Shown: positions 1-6,290 of the stretch, piece after piece
How the letters are laid out: every line of letters begins with the position of its first letter
Numbering within the stretch: position 1 is the first letter of the stretch
DNA from: Burkholderiales bacterium
GTDB lineage: Bacteria; Pseudomonadota; Gammaproteobacteria; Burkholderiales; Burkholderiaceae_F
Reading direction: 5' to 3'
Length of the DNA stretch: 6,388 nucleotides
Assembly (NCBI GenBank): GCA_021205255.1
Contig: JAJPXW010000060.1
Span: forward strand, 1-6,388
Notes under the pieces: generated by a model
What the model was told of the DNA's origin: nothing
What the model saw: the letters and a program-made list of their open reading frames with translations, nothing else
Databases searched by the model: none
Position numbers and translations under genes: made by a program

Positions 1-2143
1 AGTTGCTTCTTCCTACTTTGTGCCTGTTAAGGCATTAGCGGAAGAACCTGTAGAGTACGGATACACGATTTGCGATAACTGCAATCACATGCCGATGTGC
101 GGCATTAAGTTTGTTAAAAAGGGCAATGCGGTGATTGGTCTAGAACCATGGACCCAGCACCCTTCCAATATTCTTTGCAATAAAGGTCTAGCCACCATAC
201 AACGCCTTTATAACCCCAATCGTCTTCTTTATCCGATGAAGCGTACCAACCCTAAAGGAAGCGCCGACCCGGGTTTCGTAAGAATTTCTTGGGAAGAAGC
301 GTTAGGCACAATTGCTAAAAATTTAGACGATACACGTAAGAAATACGGTCCCAATTCCGTGTTGTTCCTCTGCGGAGATCCAAAGGAACCACGTCCAGGC
401 GTAATGCGCCTAGCTCGCTACTTCGGTTCGCACCATTACTCAACTGAATCCTCCATCGCTTGCCGCAAAGGAACATTACTTGCTGAAGAACTGGTTCTCG
501 GAAGCGAAAACGCAGGTGGTGGTTGCCCTCCTGGAACTAAGTCATACCTCATTATGGCTTCCAACGGTGCTTGGTCCAAGCCACATGGCTGGTGGAACAT
601 GCTCAATGGAGCAAAAGCCCGTGGCGCCAACATTATTACTATTGACTCTAGAAGAACTAAGACAGCTGAACTTTCAACCATTCACCTCATGCCACGTCAA
701 GGCACCGATGCCGCACTAGGTGCAGGTATCTGCCGGGTTCTTTTTGAAGAAGGACTTTACAACAAGGAATTCTGCGACAAGTGGGTGCATGGCGTTGATG
801 AATGGAGAGAGTATTGCAAACAGTTCACTCCAGAACGCACAGAAGAATTAACTGGCGTTCCTGCTGACCTAATAGTAAAGGCTGCTCGCCTTTATGCAGA
901 AGGCCCAGGTAACTACTCCATGACTTCACAGTCTCTTTCTCATACTAGAAACGGAGTTAACAACGCTAGAGCATTATTAGCCATCCCAGCTATTCTGGGC
1001 TACATCGATTGTCCGGGTGGAGCTTTGTTTGAAGTTGGACCAAAAGGCTACATCGTCCATGACAATGGTTTAACTAAGGACTTCGTTGACTACGATTGGT
1101 GGGAAAAAGAAAAACCAAACCGTCTCGATAAAGACTTTGTTCCTGTTTGGAACCACATGGAAGTCATGTTCAATCCAAACAAATTGCCGGAATTAGTTAA
1201 GGACGGCAAAATCAAAGCACTTGCCGCCTTTGGCTTCAACGTCATGATTTGGCCACAGCCCAAGACTTATGCCGCCGCAATACGCGACTTGGACTTTGCT
1301 TTTGCTACGGACTATTTCTATCGTCCAATTACGCATAATGAAGTAGATATTCTTCTTCCAGCAGCAATGAACTATGAGCGTTATGCTCCGTTCGGCAACT
1401 ACGGTAATAAAGTCGGCGTCAGAAAACCAGTTAAACCGCTTGGAGAAGCTAAGGAAGACTGGTGGATTGCTCTGCAGCTAGGATGCCTGCTCGATACGCC
1501 AGACCATTTCTTTGGTGGCGATGTGCTAAAGGCTTGCGATTCAATGCTTAAGACCTGGGGCACAACTTACGAAGAAGCGCAAAAGAACTTGCCTGAACTT
1601 ACTGTAGTCGAATGCCAGAAGCAAGAACCTTTCAAATATGAAAAAGGTCTTCTTAGAGATGATGGAAAGCCTGGGTTCAACACTCCAACAGGTAAGATTG
1701 AACTCGTGTCCGAAATCACTAAGATGCACAATCTTGGAACCTATCCAGAATATATGGAGCCTTGGCAGCCTACAGCTGAATATCCAATCAAGTTAATTAA
1801 CGGCGTCAGAATTCCATACATTACTCACTCAAAGACTAGAAGCGACAGCCCGATTCTGCTGGAAATTGAACCTATGTCGACAGTCGACATCAATCCAGAA
1901 GACGCAGCGCCCAGAGGTATTAAGGAAGGCGACCATATCAAGGTCAAGAACCAGTATGGTGAGTGCAAGGCAAAAGCAAGAGTATCGATCATTGTGCCTA
2001 AAGGCACAGCTGGCATGCATTATGGATGGGCCGGCGATCAAAACTCTCAGTGCTTAATTCCTCGGGAGTTCGACAAACTCTCAGGTTATCCGCCGTATTT
2101 TGAAACCACAGTGGAAATTACTAAGGATACTAAGGAGGCCTAA
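1..2143 (+). CDS. Molybdopterin (bis-MGD) oxidoreductase, catalytic subunit, 5' end missing
   Basis: Catalytic subunit of a DMSO reductase-superfamily enzyme, probably periplasmic. A GTG at 20 gives 707 codons, but the frame is open to the left edge (first whole codon at 2). The visible start VASSYFVPVKALA followed by EEP looks like the end of a Tat signal with an ALA cleavage site, so the true start and the twin arginines lie upstream. Counting from the GTG, C18, C21, C27 and C53 form the N-terminal [4Fe-4S] motif (CX2CX5CX25C). C148 in SIACRKG lies where this superfamily carries the Mo ligand. IDSRRTKTAE (about 208-217) and PRQGTDAAL (225-233) fit cofactor binding, and TPTGKIELVSE plus a C-terminal domain with KEGDHIKVKNQYGE match the superfamily's C-terminal cofactor domain. 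Followed by an Fe-S subunit and a chaperone gene. It recalls polysulfide/thiosulfate reductase-like or related gut oxidoreductases, but the substrate cannot be assigned. Confidence 0.93.
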   Translation, partial: VASSYFVPVKALAEEPVEYGYTICDNCNHMPMCGIKFVKKGNAVIGLEPWTQHPSNILCNKGLATIQRLYNPNRLLYPMKRTNPKGSADPGFVRISWEEALGTIAKNLDDTRKKYGPNSVLFLCGDPKEPRPGVMRLARYFGSHHYSTESSIACRKGTLLAEELVLGSENAGGGCPPGTKSYLIMASNGAWSKPHGWWNMLNGAKARGANIITIDSRRTKTAELSTIHLMPRQGTDAALGAGICRVLFEEGLYNKEFCDKWVHGVDEWREYCKQFTPERTEELTGVPADLIVKAARLYAEGPGNYSMTSQSLSHTRNGVNNARALLAIPAILGYIDCPGGALFEVGPKGYIVHDNGLTKDFVDYDWWEKEKPNRLDKDFVPVWNHMEVMFNPNKLPELVKDGKIKALAAFGFNVMIWPQPKTYAAAIRDLDFAFATDYFYRPITHNEVDILLPAAMNYERYAPFGNYGNKVGVRKPVKPLGEAKEDWWIALQLGCLLDTPDHFFGGDVLKACDSMLKTWGTTYEEAQKNLPELTVVECQKQEPFKYEKGLLRDDGKPGFNTPTGKIELVSEITKMHNLGTYPEYMEPWQPTAEYPIKLINGVRIPYITHSKTRSDSPILLEIEPMSTVDINPEDAAPRGIKEGDHIKVKNQYGECKAKARVSIIVPKGTAGMHYGWAGDQNSQCLIPREFDKLSGYPPYFETTVEITKDTKEA
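2132..2138 (+). promoter_or_regulatory. Strong Shine-Dalgarno for the Fe-S subunit
   Basis: AAGGAGG lies seven bases before the ATG at 2146 and inside the last codons of the catalytic subunit gene. It fixes the start of the Fe-S subunit and implies efficient, possibly coupled, translation of the two subunits. Confidence 0.8.
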
Positions 2144-2145
2144 CC

Positions 2146-2778
2146 ATGAATAAATTCGGATTGATTGTCAACGTCGACAAGTGCATCGGATGTCATTCCT
2201 GCTTTGTGGCCTGCAAAGAAGAGAATAAGGTTGCCCCAGGAATCCAGTGGAATCAAATCCACCGCACTGAAAATCTTGAAGAGCAAATCATTAATTACTA
2301 CCGCATGAGTTGCCAGCACTGCGAAGACCCAGCATGTCTTCCAGCTTGTCCAGTTCACGCTATCTATAAAGGCGACAATGGAGAAGTACTAGTTGGCGAT
2401 AACTGCATTGGTTGCCAGACTTGCTATCAAGTATGCCCGTACGGAGCTCCTAAGTTCAATACGACTGGCAGGACTAGCTACTGGGATAAGCCTATGCTTT
2501 ACGAACCGGAACTTCAGCCGTGGCAGAAGATTCCACAGGGTCGCGCACAAAGATGCACGCTTTGCAACCATAGAACAGTTCAAGGACTGCCTCCAAAATG
2601 CGTTGAAGTCTGCCCAACAAAGGCTTTAGTGTTCGTGAACTACGCCAACCTTACTGATGAGCAAAAGCCGTTAGTGGAAAAGAGCGTAGCGCTTAACGAA
2701 AAAGCAGGAACGCATCCAAAGGTACGTTACGTCTGCTCTCATGCAGATATAGCGTCTTTAACCACAAAGATGAGCTAG
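2146..2778 (+). CDS. Four-cluster [4Fe-4S] electron-transfer subunit (DmsB/PsrB/NrfC-like)
   Basis: A 210-residue ferredoxin-type subunit that would pass electrons between the molybdenum subunit and a membrane partner or the quinone pool. All sixteen cluster cysteines are present: C13/C16/C19/C23, C56/C59/C64/C68, C87/C90/C93/C97 and C137/C140/C152/C156. This is the classic arrangement of the DmsB/PsrB/PhsB/NrfC family, and the length is normal for it. It has no signal peptide and no membrane segment. By analogy with DmsAB it would be exported folded, together with the Tat-signal-bearing catalytic subunit. It starts two bases after the preceding stop, with a strong ribosome binding site. Its amber stop is in the same frame as the next gene, 15 bases away. 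Family assignment is firm, but the exact partner enzyme is inferred from position. Confidence 0.95.
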   Translation: MNKFGLIVNVDKCIGCHSCFVACKEENKVAPGIQWNQIHRTENLEEQIINYYRMSCQHCEDPACLPACPVHAIYKGDNGEVLVGDNCIGCQTCYQVCPYGAPKFNTTGRTSYWDKPMLYEPELQPWQKIPQGRAQRCTLCNHRTVQGLPPKCVEVCPTKALVFVNYANLTDEQKPLVEKSVALNEKAGTHPKVRYVCSHADIASLTTKMS

Positions 2779-2793
2779 AACGGTTGCATTTAT

Positions 2794-3435
2794 ATGGAAA
2801 TCCCAATAGACGAGCCGGTTGATCTTAGAACTGATCATGAAACAGGACTTCTGCGAGCAGAAGTAAGTATGTTCTTTTCAGATTTCTTTGGAAACGGTAG
2901 AACTGCAGAACTTGGAGCGAAATGGACTCGTATTTCCTCAATCATATGGATCCTTGCATCCATAACTGGAGTTGAAGAAAGTGCGTTGACCATTCGCAAA
3001 GTTCCTGACCTGGAACTAGGGAACGCCTTGGAAGCCGAGTTCGCCAAGATGTTCTACGGAATTGGGAATTCCACTATTCCACTACTTGAATCGTCCTGGT
3101 GGAACGAAGAACAACTTGTTTGCCAGGACGCAAATCGCCGTGCAACCAAGTTCTATGCTGACCATGGATTTTCCATGAAAGAAGGTCTTGAATGGCAAGC
3201 TGACCATCTCTCGGTCGAACTTGCCTTCATGGCCAAACTTCTAGGCGAATTGCCAGACAGCAATGAAGAGTTGAAGAAGTTTTTTAAGACGCACGTCAAG
3301 AATTTTGCTCTTCTCTTTGCTCAACGAGCTATGGAGCACCCTTCGGCTAACTTGACTAAACCTGTTCTAGAAGCTTTCGTCCTTTACATCAAGCTAGAAG
3401 ACCGGCTGCAAACGTCGCCCACTCCAATTACTTGA
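2794..3435 (+). CDS. TorD/DmsD-family molybdoenzyme maturation chaperone
   Basis: A 213-residue cytoplasmic, mostly helical protein of the TorD/DmsD/NarJ group. These chaperones bind the Tat signal of a molybdoenzyme, hold it for cofactor insertion and prevent early export. Visible family features are EFAKMFYGIG...IPLLESSW (about 82-102, the 'E..RLF.G...P..ES' block), Y121 in the FYADHGF segment, and ADHLSVELAFM (136-146), which matches the 'DHL..EL.FM' signature. The length is typical. The ATG at 2794 is the first possible start, because the upstream in-frame codon is the TAG that ends the Fe-S gene. No clear Shine-Dalgarno precedes it, so translation may depend on ribosomes leaving the upstream gene. 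Its specific client is presumably the catalytic subunit of this operon. Confidence 0.88.
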   Translation: MEIPIDEPVDLRTDHETGLLRAEVSMFFSDFFGNGRTAELGAKWTRISSIIWILASITGVEESALTIRKVPDLELGNALEAEFAKMFYGIGNSTIPLLESSWWNEEQLVCQDANRRATKFYADHGFSMKEGLEWQADHLSVELAFMAKLLGELPDSNEELKKFFKTHVKNFALLFAQRAMEHPSANLTKPVLEAFVLYIKLEDRLQTSPTPIT

Positions 3436-3454
3436 CGCTTGATGCTTCAGGCGT
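3435..3454 (+). other. Small hairpin at the chaperone stop codon
   Basis: ACGCTTGA and TCAGGCGT pair over eight positions (one G-U) around the loop TGCT. The stem begins on the last base of the TGA stop. It is not followed by a T run, so it is not itself a terminator. It may protect the mRNA 3' end or may be incidental. Confidence 0.4.
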
Positions 3455-3475
3455 GAGCGGATTCATAAATTACGA

Positions 3476-3505
3476 AGCCAGGTTCAAGGACCTGGCTCTT
3501 TTGTT
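3476..3505 (+). terminator. Rho-independent terminator of the molybdoenzyme operon
   Basis: A perfect eight-base stem, AGCCAGGT with ACCTGGCT (3476-3483 and 3490-3497), has a six-base loop and is followed by CTTTTGTT. It lies 40 bases after the chaperone stop and reads as a + strand terminator. On the - strand the stem is followed only by mixed A/T sequence. Confidence 0.75.
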
Positions 3506-3543
3506 AGCTGGCCTGACTACTTACTTGTCTAGGCCAGCTTTTT
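3506..3543 (+). terminator. Second tandem rho-independent terminator
   Basis: AGCTGGCCT and AGGCCAGCT (3506-3514 and 3531-3539) form a perfect nine-base stem with a 16-base loop, followed by TTTT. It sits directly behind the first terminator and before the convergent amidase gene. It presumably blocks read-through into amiC. On the - strand the stem is followed by an A-rich stretch, so its use as the amiC terminator is less likely. Confidence 0.72.
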
Positions 3544-3587
3544 AACGATGGTTTGCTCTCAACTCCTGTAAGAAGCATTCCTAGACG

Positions 3588-5045
3588 CTATTTCAGAGTG
3601 GTTGTACGCCCAAAGCAACGTAGTATGCCAGTTCCAATAGCACAGGCCATCTTCTTTTGGAAAGCTGCGGTCCTTAGCTTCTTTTCTTCTTCTGGATTTG
3701 AAAGGAAAGCGGTTTCTACCAGCACAGAAGGAATATCCGGGGCTTTAAGGACAGCAAAGTTGGCTTGCTCCACATTGTTCTTATGTAATTTATTAATCTT
3801 CTGCATCTCCGAAAGAAGTTTTCTTCCGTAGCTCAAACTATCCGAGATCTGCGCAGTAAAGGACATATCAAGCAGAATCTTAGCTACTTGCTTATCGTGG
3901 CTGGAAACGTTTACCCCACCAATTAAGTCGGCATTGTTCTGATTATTAGCTAGCCATCTGTTTGAGCTAGAGACTTGCCCTTTAGAGTTAAGTGCAAAGA
4001 TAGACGAGCCTTTGGCCGTGGATTTTATCCAGGCGTCCGCATGCACGGATACAAAGAAATCAGCTTTAGCTGCTCTAGCTTTTTGCACTCTTCTTTGCAA
4101 AGGCACGAAGTAGTCGCCATCTCGGGTTAGTACAGCTTTAAATCCGCTGACATTATTTAACTCGCGTACAAGGATTCGGGCAATTGCCAAAACCACGTCT
4201 TTTTCTCTAGTTTTATGGGTTTTGCCAATTGCACCAGGATCCTCTCCTCCATGACCTGGATCGACTGCAATAACCAGCACCCTTCCTCTCTTGGGCGAGG
4301 TTTTCTCAGGAGTATTCTTTTGAACAGGTGGAGCAACAGGAGCGGGAGCTTTCGCAATAGTAGGAGGACTCTTGGGCTTAGCAGGCGCAGGTTTTGCTGG
4401 CGTCGTAGCTTTTGGAGCTGGCTCAGGCTTCATAGGAGCTAAGTTGCCGGAAGTAATTCCCGCAATCAGATCTCCTATTGAATCATTTTCAGCTTCCTGT
4501 CTATTTTCTTCCATACGCTTTTGACCTTCCGCCACTTCAGCCAAAAGGCGCCCAATTGCATCCGGCTCGCTTTCCTCCTTCTGAATGATTGCCATGAGGG
4601 GGTCTTTCTGCTCAGCTGGATAGATATCAAAGACCAGTCTGTATTTATAGTTTCCGAACGGCTTTAAAGAAAATACCTGCGGATCAACATCTGTCTTAAA
4701 AGTAATGGTGATCCGGACGGTTTTTGGATTGTTCTGTGCGACATTGATGGATTGCACATATGGATCTTGAGGATTTACTTTATTGACAATCTTTTTTAAG
4801 GATTCCGTTAATAGCAAACCTTCCACGTCCACAGCCATCCTAAGAGGACGTTGGACTCTAAGCATGAAGTACCTGAACTTCATAGGCACATCGTGCTCAA
4901 GGGTAAGTCGAGTGTATTCTGGAGAAGGCCACATACGGACTTCTACGACTTGTGCACCCCAAGCTTTAGTCCAGGGGACAAAAGAAAGTAAAAGTATTCC
5001 AGCTGCCCCTGATATAAATTCACGTCTAGTTGCTAGCTCTTTCAT
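3588..5045 (-). CDS. amiC: N-acetylmuramoyl-L-alanine amidase, Tat-exported, AmiC type
   Basis: A 485-residue periplasmic zinc amidase that cuts the bond between N-acetylmuramic acid and L-alanine in peptidoglycan, mainly to separate daughter cells. Residues 6-12 (TRREFIS) are a twin-arginine motif, followed by a hydrophobic stretch and a likely cleavage after AWGA (residue 31). Residues about 33-145 are an AMIN domain, which targets such enzymes to the septum. About 200-255 is a Pro/Ala/Lys-rich linker. Residues 257-478 are Amidase_3, with probable zinc ligands H265 (DPGHGG), E281 (TREKD) and H335 (SVHAD), and catalytic E444 (VLVETAFLSN). The insert at about 358-412 resembles the autoinhibitory region of AmiA/B/C enzymes that EnvC or NlpD relieve. 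The start overlaps the tsaE stop as ATGA, implying coupled translation. An intact, normal-length family member. Confidence 0.95.
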   Translation of the reverse strand: MKELATRREFISGAAGILLLSFVPWTKAWGAQVVEVRMWPSPEYTRLTLEHDVPMKFRYFMLRVQRPLRMAVDVEGLLLTESLKKIVNKVNPQDPYVQSINVAQNNPKTVRITITFKTDVDPQVFSLKPFGNYKYRLVFDIYPAEQKDPLMAIIQKEESEPDAIGRLLAEVAEGQKRMEENRQEAENDSIGDLIAGITSGNLAPMKPEPAPKATTPAKPAPAKPKSPPTIAKAPAPVAPPVQKNTPEKTSPKRGRVLVIAVDPGHGGEDPGAIGKTHKTREKDVVLAIARILVRELNNVSGFKAVLTRDGDYFVPLQRRVQKARAAKADFFVSVHADAWIKSTAKGSSIFALNSKGQVSSSNRWLANNQNNADLIGGVNVSSHDKQVAKILLDMSFTAQISDSLSYGRKLLSEMQKINKLHKNNVEQANFAVLKAPDIPSVLVETAFLSNPEEEKKLRTAAFQKKMACAIGTGILRCFGRTTTLK

Positions 5046-5539
5046 TGTGCCAACCTATTTTTTAGTTCTTCTCCCAACAGACTTCTAGACGTAATAGCAA
5101 CTGAACGGCCGTCATCTTTAATTTCCAGGAATATTTCAAGATCGGCCTCAGGAACAAAAGGTTCTCCTTTATGAGTCCATTCCGTGATTGCCACATTGCG
5201 TGGCCCAAAAAATTCCCTAAAGCCTGAATCGTCAAATTCCTCTGGAGATTCAAAACGGTAGAAGTCAAAGTGATTTACCTGAAAGTCCTTAAAGGGATAG
5301 GTTTCAAGCAAAGTGAAAGTAGGGCTTTTGACTCTTCTTCCGTAGCCTAAATTTCGCAGAAGGGCTCTTGTCAGAGCTGTTTTCCCAGCTCCCAAATCGC
5401 CATTCATTCTGATGTTCAGTCCGTTTGTCTTGACTGAGTCCTTTTTTTCCAGAATAGCTTCGGCAAGCTTTGCTCCCAAAGCGTCTGTCTCGGTTTCATC
5501 CGAGAGAAAAAGTAACAAAGGGGGTAAGGAATCAGCCAT
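5042..5539 (-). CDS. tsaE: TsaE, ATPase for tRNA t6A37 biosynthesis
   Basis: A 165-residue P-loop protein that works with TsaB, TsaC and TsaD to make threonylcarbamoyladenosine at position 37 of tRNAs reading ANN codons. Visible motifs are the Walker A GDLGAGKTA (47-55), SPTFTLLETY (72-81), HFDFYRF (90-96) and the later AITEW, all in the order expected for the family. The length is normal. The ATG at 5537-5539 precedes the start of the conserved fold by a usual distance. The ribosome binding site is weak (AAGAAC) and no strong promoter is obvious upstream; a poor TAATAT -10 candidate lies at 5567-5572 on this strand. The tsaE-amiC order, from memory, is common in Betaproteobacteria. The tRNA-Thr gene transcribed away from it is itself a t6A-type substrate, though the adjacency is probably chance. 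Confidence 0.95.
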   Translation of the reverse strand: MADSLPPLLLFLSDETETDALGAKLAEAILEKKDSVKTNGLNIRMNGDLGAGKTALTRALLRNLGYGRRVKSPTFTLLETYPFKDFQVNHFDFYRFESPEEFDDSGFREFFGPRNVAITEWTHKGEPFVPEADLEIFLEIKDDGRSVAITSRSLLGEELKNRLAQ

Positions 5540-5629
5540 TTCGTTCTTAGAAGTTTTTACACAATGATATTACAAACACAATTTTTAACTTATGAAAGCC
5601 AAAGTCAGAAACAAATACATACTTTTTGC

Positions 5630-5674
5630 AAACCTAGGGGATAGCTTGAAGAGCTTGAAATCATAGGTTTTTTT
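5630..5674 (+). terminator. Possible orphan terminator-like inverted repeat
   Basis: AAACCTA (5630-5636) pairs with TAGGTTT (5664-5670), with a run of seven Ts spanning 5668-5674. The 27-base loop holds a direct repeat, AGCTTGAAG followed by AGCTTGAAA. It points along the + strand, yet no + strand gene lies between it and the divergent tsaE start. The long loop lowers confidence. It could end a short untranslated RNA, or be coincidental in AT-rich DNA. Confidence 0.3.
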
Positions 5675-5726
5675 CCTCTCTCAAGGGTTTATGGGGAAGG
5701 TATTTCACAGGGGGTTTTCTTTTGAC

Positions 5727-5737
5727 TATCACCTTGT
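5727..5737 (+). repeat. Direct repeat TATCACCTTGT, left copy
   Basis: The same 11 bases recur at 6100-6110, so the two copies bracket the tRNA pair and its promoter. A shorter TATCACC occurs at 6033-6039 and its complement at 6282-6288. Function unknown. Confidence 0.5.
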
Positions 5738-5740
5738 TGT

Positions 5741-5795
5741 AAAAATCAAAAAATTTCCAAAAAAATTTTGAGTAGGCAATGAGATAACGTATAAT
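5741..5795 (+). promoter_or_regulatory. Promoter of the tRNA operon with A-tract UP-like element
   Basis: A perfect -10, TATAAT (5790-5795), is preceded after 16 bases by TTGAGT (5768-5773), a four-of-six -35. Upstream, A tracts at 5741-5745, 5748-5753 and 5759-5765 resemble an UP element bound by the RNA polymerase alpha subunit, as expected for stable RNA genes. Transcription would begin near 5802, leaving only a few bases of leader before the Thr tRNA. Confidence 0.75.
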
Positions 5796-5806
5796 CGCTT
5801 TTCCCT

Positions 5807-5882
5807 GCCGGAATAGCTCAGTTGGTAGAGCAGCGCATTCGTAATGCGAAGGTCGGAGGTTCAAGTCCCCTTTCCGGCACCA
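5807..5882 (+). tRNA. tRNA-Thr (anticodon CGU)
   Basis: A complete 76-base tRNA with encoded CCA. GCCGGAA pairs with TTCCGGC in the acceptor stem. The D arm is GCTC/GAGC, the anticodon loop TTCGTAA carries CGT, and the T arm is GGGG-type around TTCAAGT. It reads ACG codons. The body closely resembles E. coli thrW from memory, including the unpaired 27/43 position. It is the first gene of a two-tRNA transcript. Confidence 0.97.
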
Positions 5883-5905
5883 GATCCAGTAAAATTGGAA
5901 ACTGT

Positions 5906-5921
5906 CTTCTATGTTTAGAAG
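5906..5921 (+). other. Hairpin in the tRNA-tRNA spacer
   Basis: CTTCTA and TAGAAG pair perfectly around the loop TGTT within the 43-base spacer between the two tRNAs. No T run follows. It may mark or shield a processing site where the dicistronic precursor is cut by RNases. Confidence 0.4.
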
Positions 5922-5925
5922 GGAT

Positions 5926-6011
5926 GCCCGGGTGGTGGAACGGTAGACACAACGGACTCAAAATCCGTCGCCCTTAAAAGCGTGAGAGTTCAAATCTCTC
6001 CCCGGGCACCA
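5926..6011 (+). tRNA. tRNA-Leu (anticodon CAA)
   Basis: An 86-base class II tRNA with encoded CCA. GCCCGGG pairs with CCCGGGC in the acceptor stem. The D stem is GTG/CAC, and the anticodon stem ACGGA/TCCGT encloses CTCAAAA, anticodon CAA, reading UUG. The long variable arm contains CGC/GCG. The T arm is GAGAG/CTCTC around TTCAAAT. No separate promoter is evident, so it is probably co-transcribed with the upstream tRNA-Thr. Confidence 0.96.
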
Positions 6012-6023
6012 AAACCCTTTTTT
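6004..6023 (+). terminator. Weak terminator candidate after tRNA-Leu
   Basis: A run of six Ts (6018-6023) follows the tRNA 3' end. The only stem directly before it is GGG/CCC around CACCAAAA, which overlaps the acceptor end. The T run suggests the tRNA transcript ends here, but the hairpin is too short for confidence. Confidence 0.3.
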
Positions 6024-6099
6024 CTCCATTTCTATCACCCACTGAACCGTTATTTTTCAATCAATTATTTGATTCTAAGTATCTGGATCAATCGCCAAG

Positions 6100-6110
6100 T
6101 ATCACCTTGT
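6100..6110 (+). repeat. Direct repeat TATCACCTTGT, right copy
   Basis: Exact match to 5727-5737, lying just before the 21-bp repeat array. Its first eight bases, TATCACCT, are also the inverse of AGGTGATA at 6281-6288 on the far side of the array. Confidence 0.5.
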
Positions 6111-6121
6111 ATCGAAGTTTA

Positions 6122-6290
6122 AGTACTAGCAAGAGTGCTAGCAAAACTTTTTCAAGTGCTAGCAAAAAAATTGTGTAGGGGAGATAAAGGCTACAAAAGC
6201 GTTAGTAAAAACTATCTAGGTGTTAGCAAAAACTATCAAGGCGCTGGCAAAACTTTTTCAAGTGCTAGCAATGTGAATTGAGGTGATAGC
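6122..6290 (+). repeat. Degenerate 21-bp tandem repeat array centred on CTAGC
   Basis: Units of consensus RGYGYTAGCAAAAACT plus a few A/T-rich bases begin at 6134, 6155, 6198, 6219, 6240, 6261 and 6282. A partial unit is at 6122, only 12 bases before the next. Spacing is exactly 21 except for one gap of 43, where a unit has decayed and one base was gained. Core variants are GTGCTAGC (three times), GTGTTAGC, GCGTTAGT, GCGCTGGC and GTGATAGC. The copies differ, so the array is old or constrained rather than freshly expanded. The period is two helical turns, like some protein-binding repeats, and also seven codons. No family is recognised. Confidence 0.8.

Noticed and set aside
20..22. GTG as the true start of the molybdoenzyme gene
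   Set aside because: The frame is open to the window edge and the visible residues look like the end of a Tat signal, so the gene almost certainly starts upstream.
2776..2796. Fusion of Fe-S subunit and chaperone by amber read-through
   Set aside because: The two genes are in the same frame with only a TAG between, but both are complete standard-length family members, so separate proteins are expected.
4783..5088. Open frame of 101 codons on the + strand opposite amiC
   Set aside because: It is antisense to the well-supported amidase gene, with no recognisable domain or ribosome binding site.
5727..5737. Phage lambda-like operator half-site (TATCACC)
   Set aside because: The resemblance to lambda operators is limited to one half-site, and no repressor gene or symmetric partner is adjacent.
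5661..5864. Open frame of 67 codons on the - strand upstream of tsaE
   Set aside because: Its N-terminal part is the antisense of tRNA-Thr, a well-known source of spurious predictions, and the rest is low-complexity AT-rich DNA with no ribosome binding site.
6122..6290. CRISPR array
   Set aside because: Units are contiguous and degenerate, with no constant repeat separated by unique spacers, and no cas gene is present.
6122..6290. Replication origin with iterons
   Set aside because: The 21-bp period fits iterons, but no replication initiator gene or DnaA box was recognised and the locus looks chromosomal.
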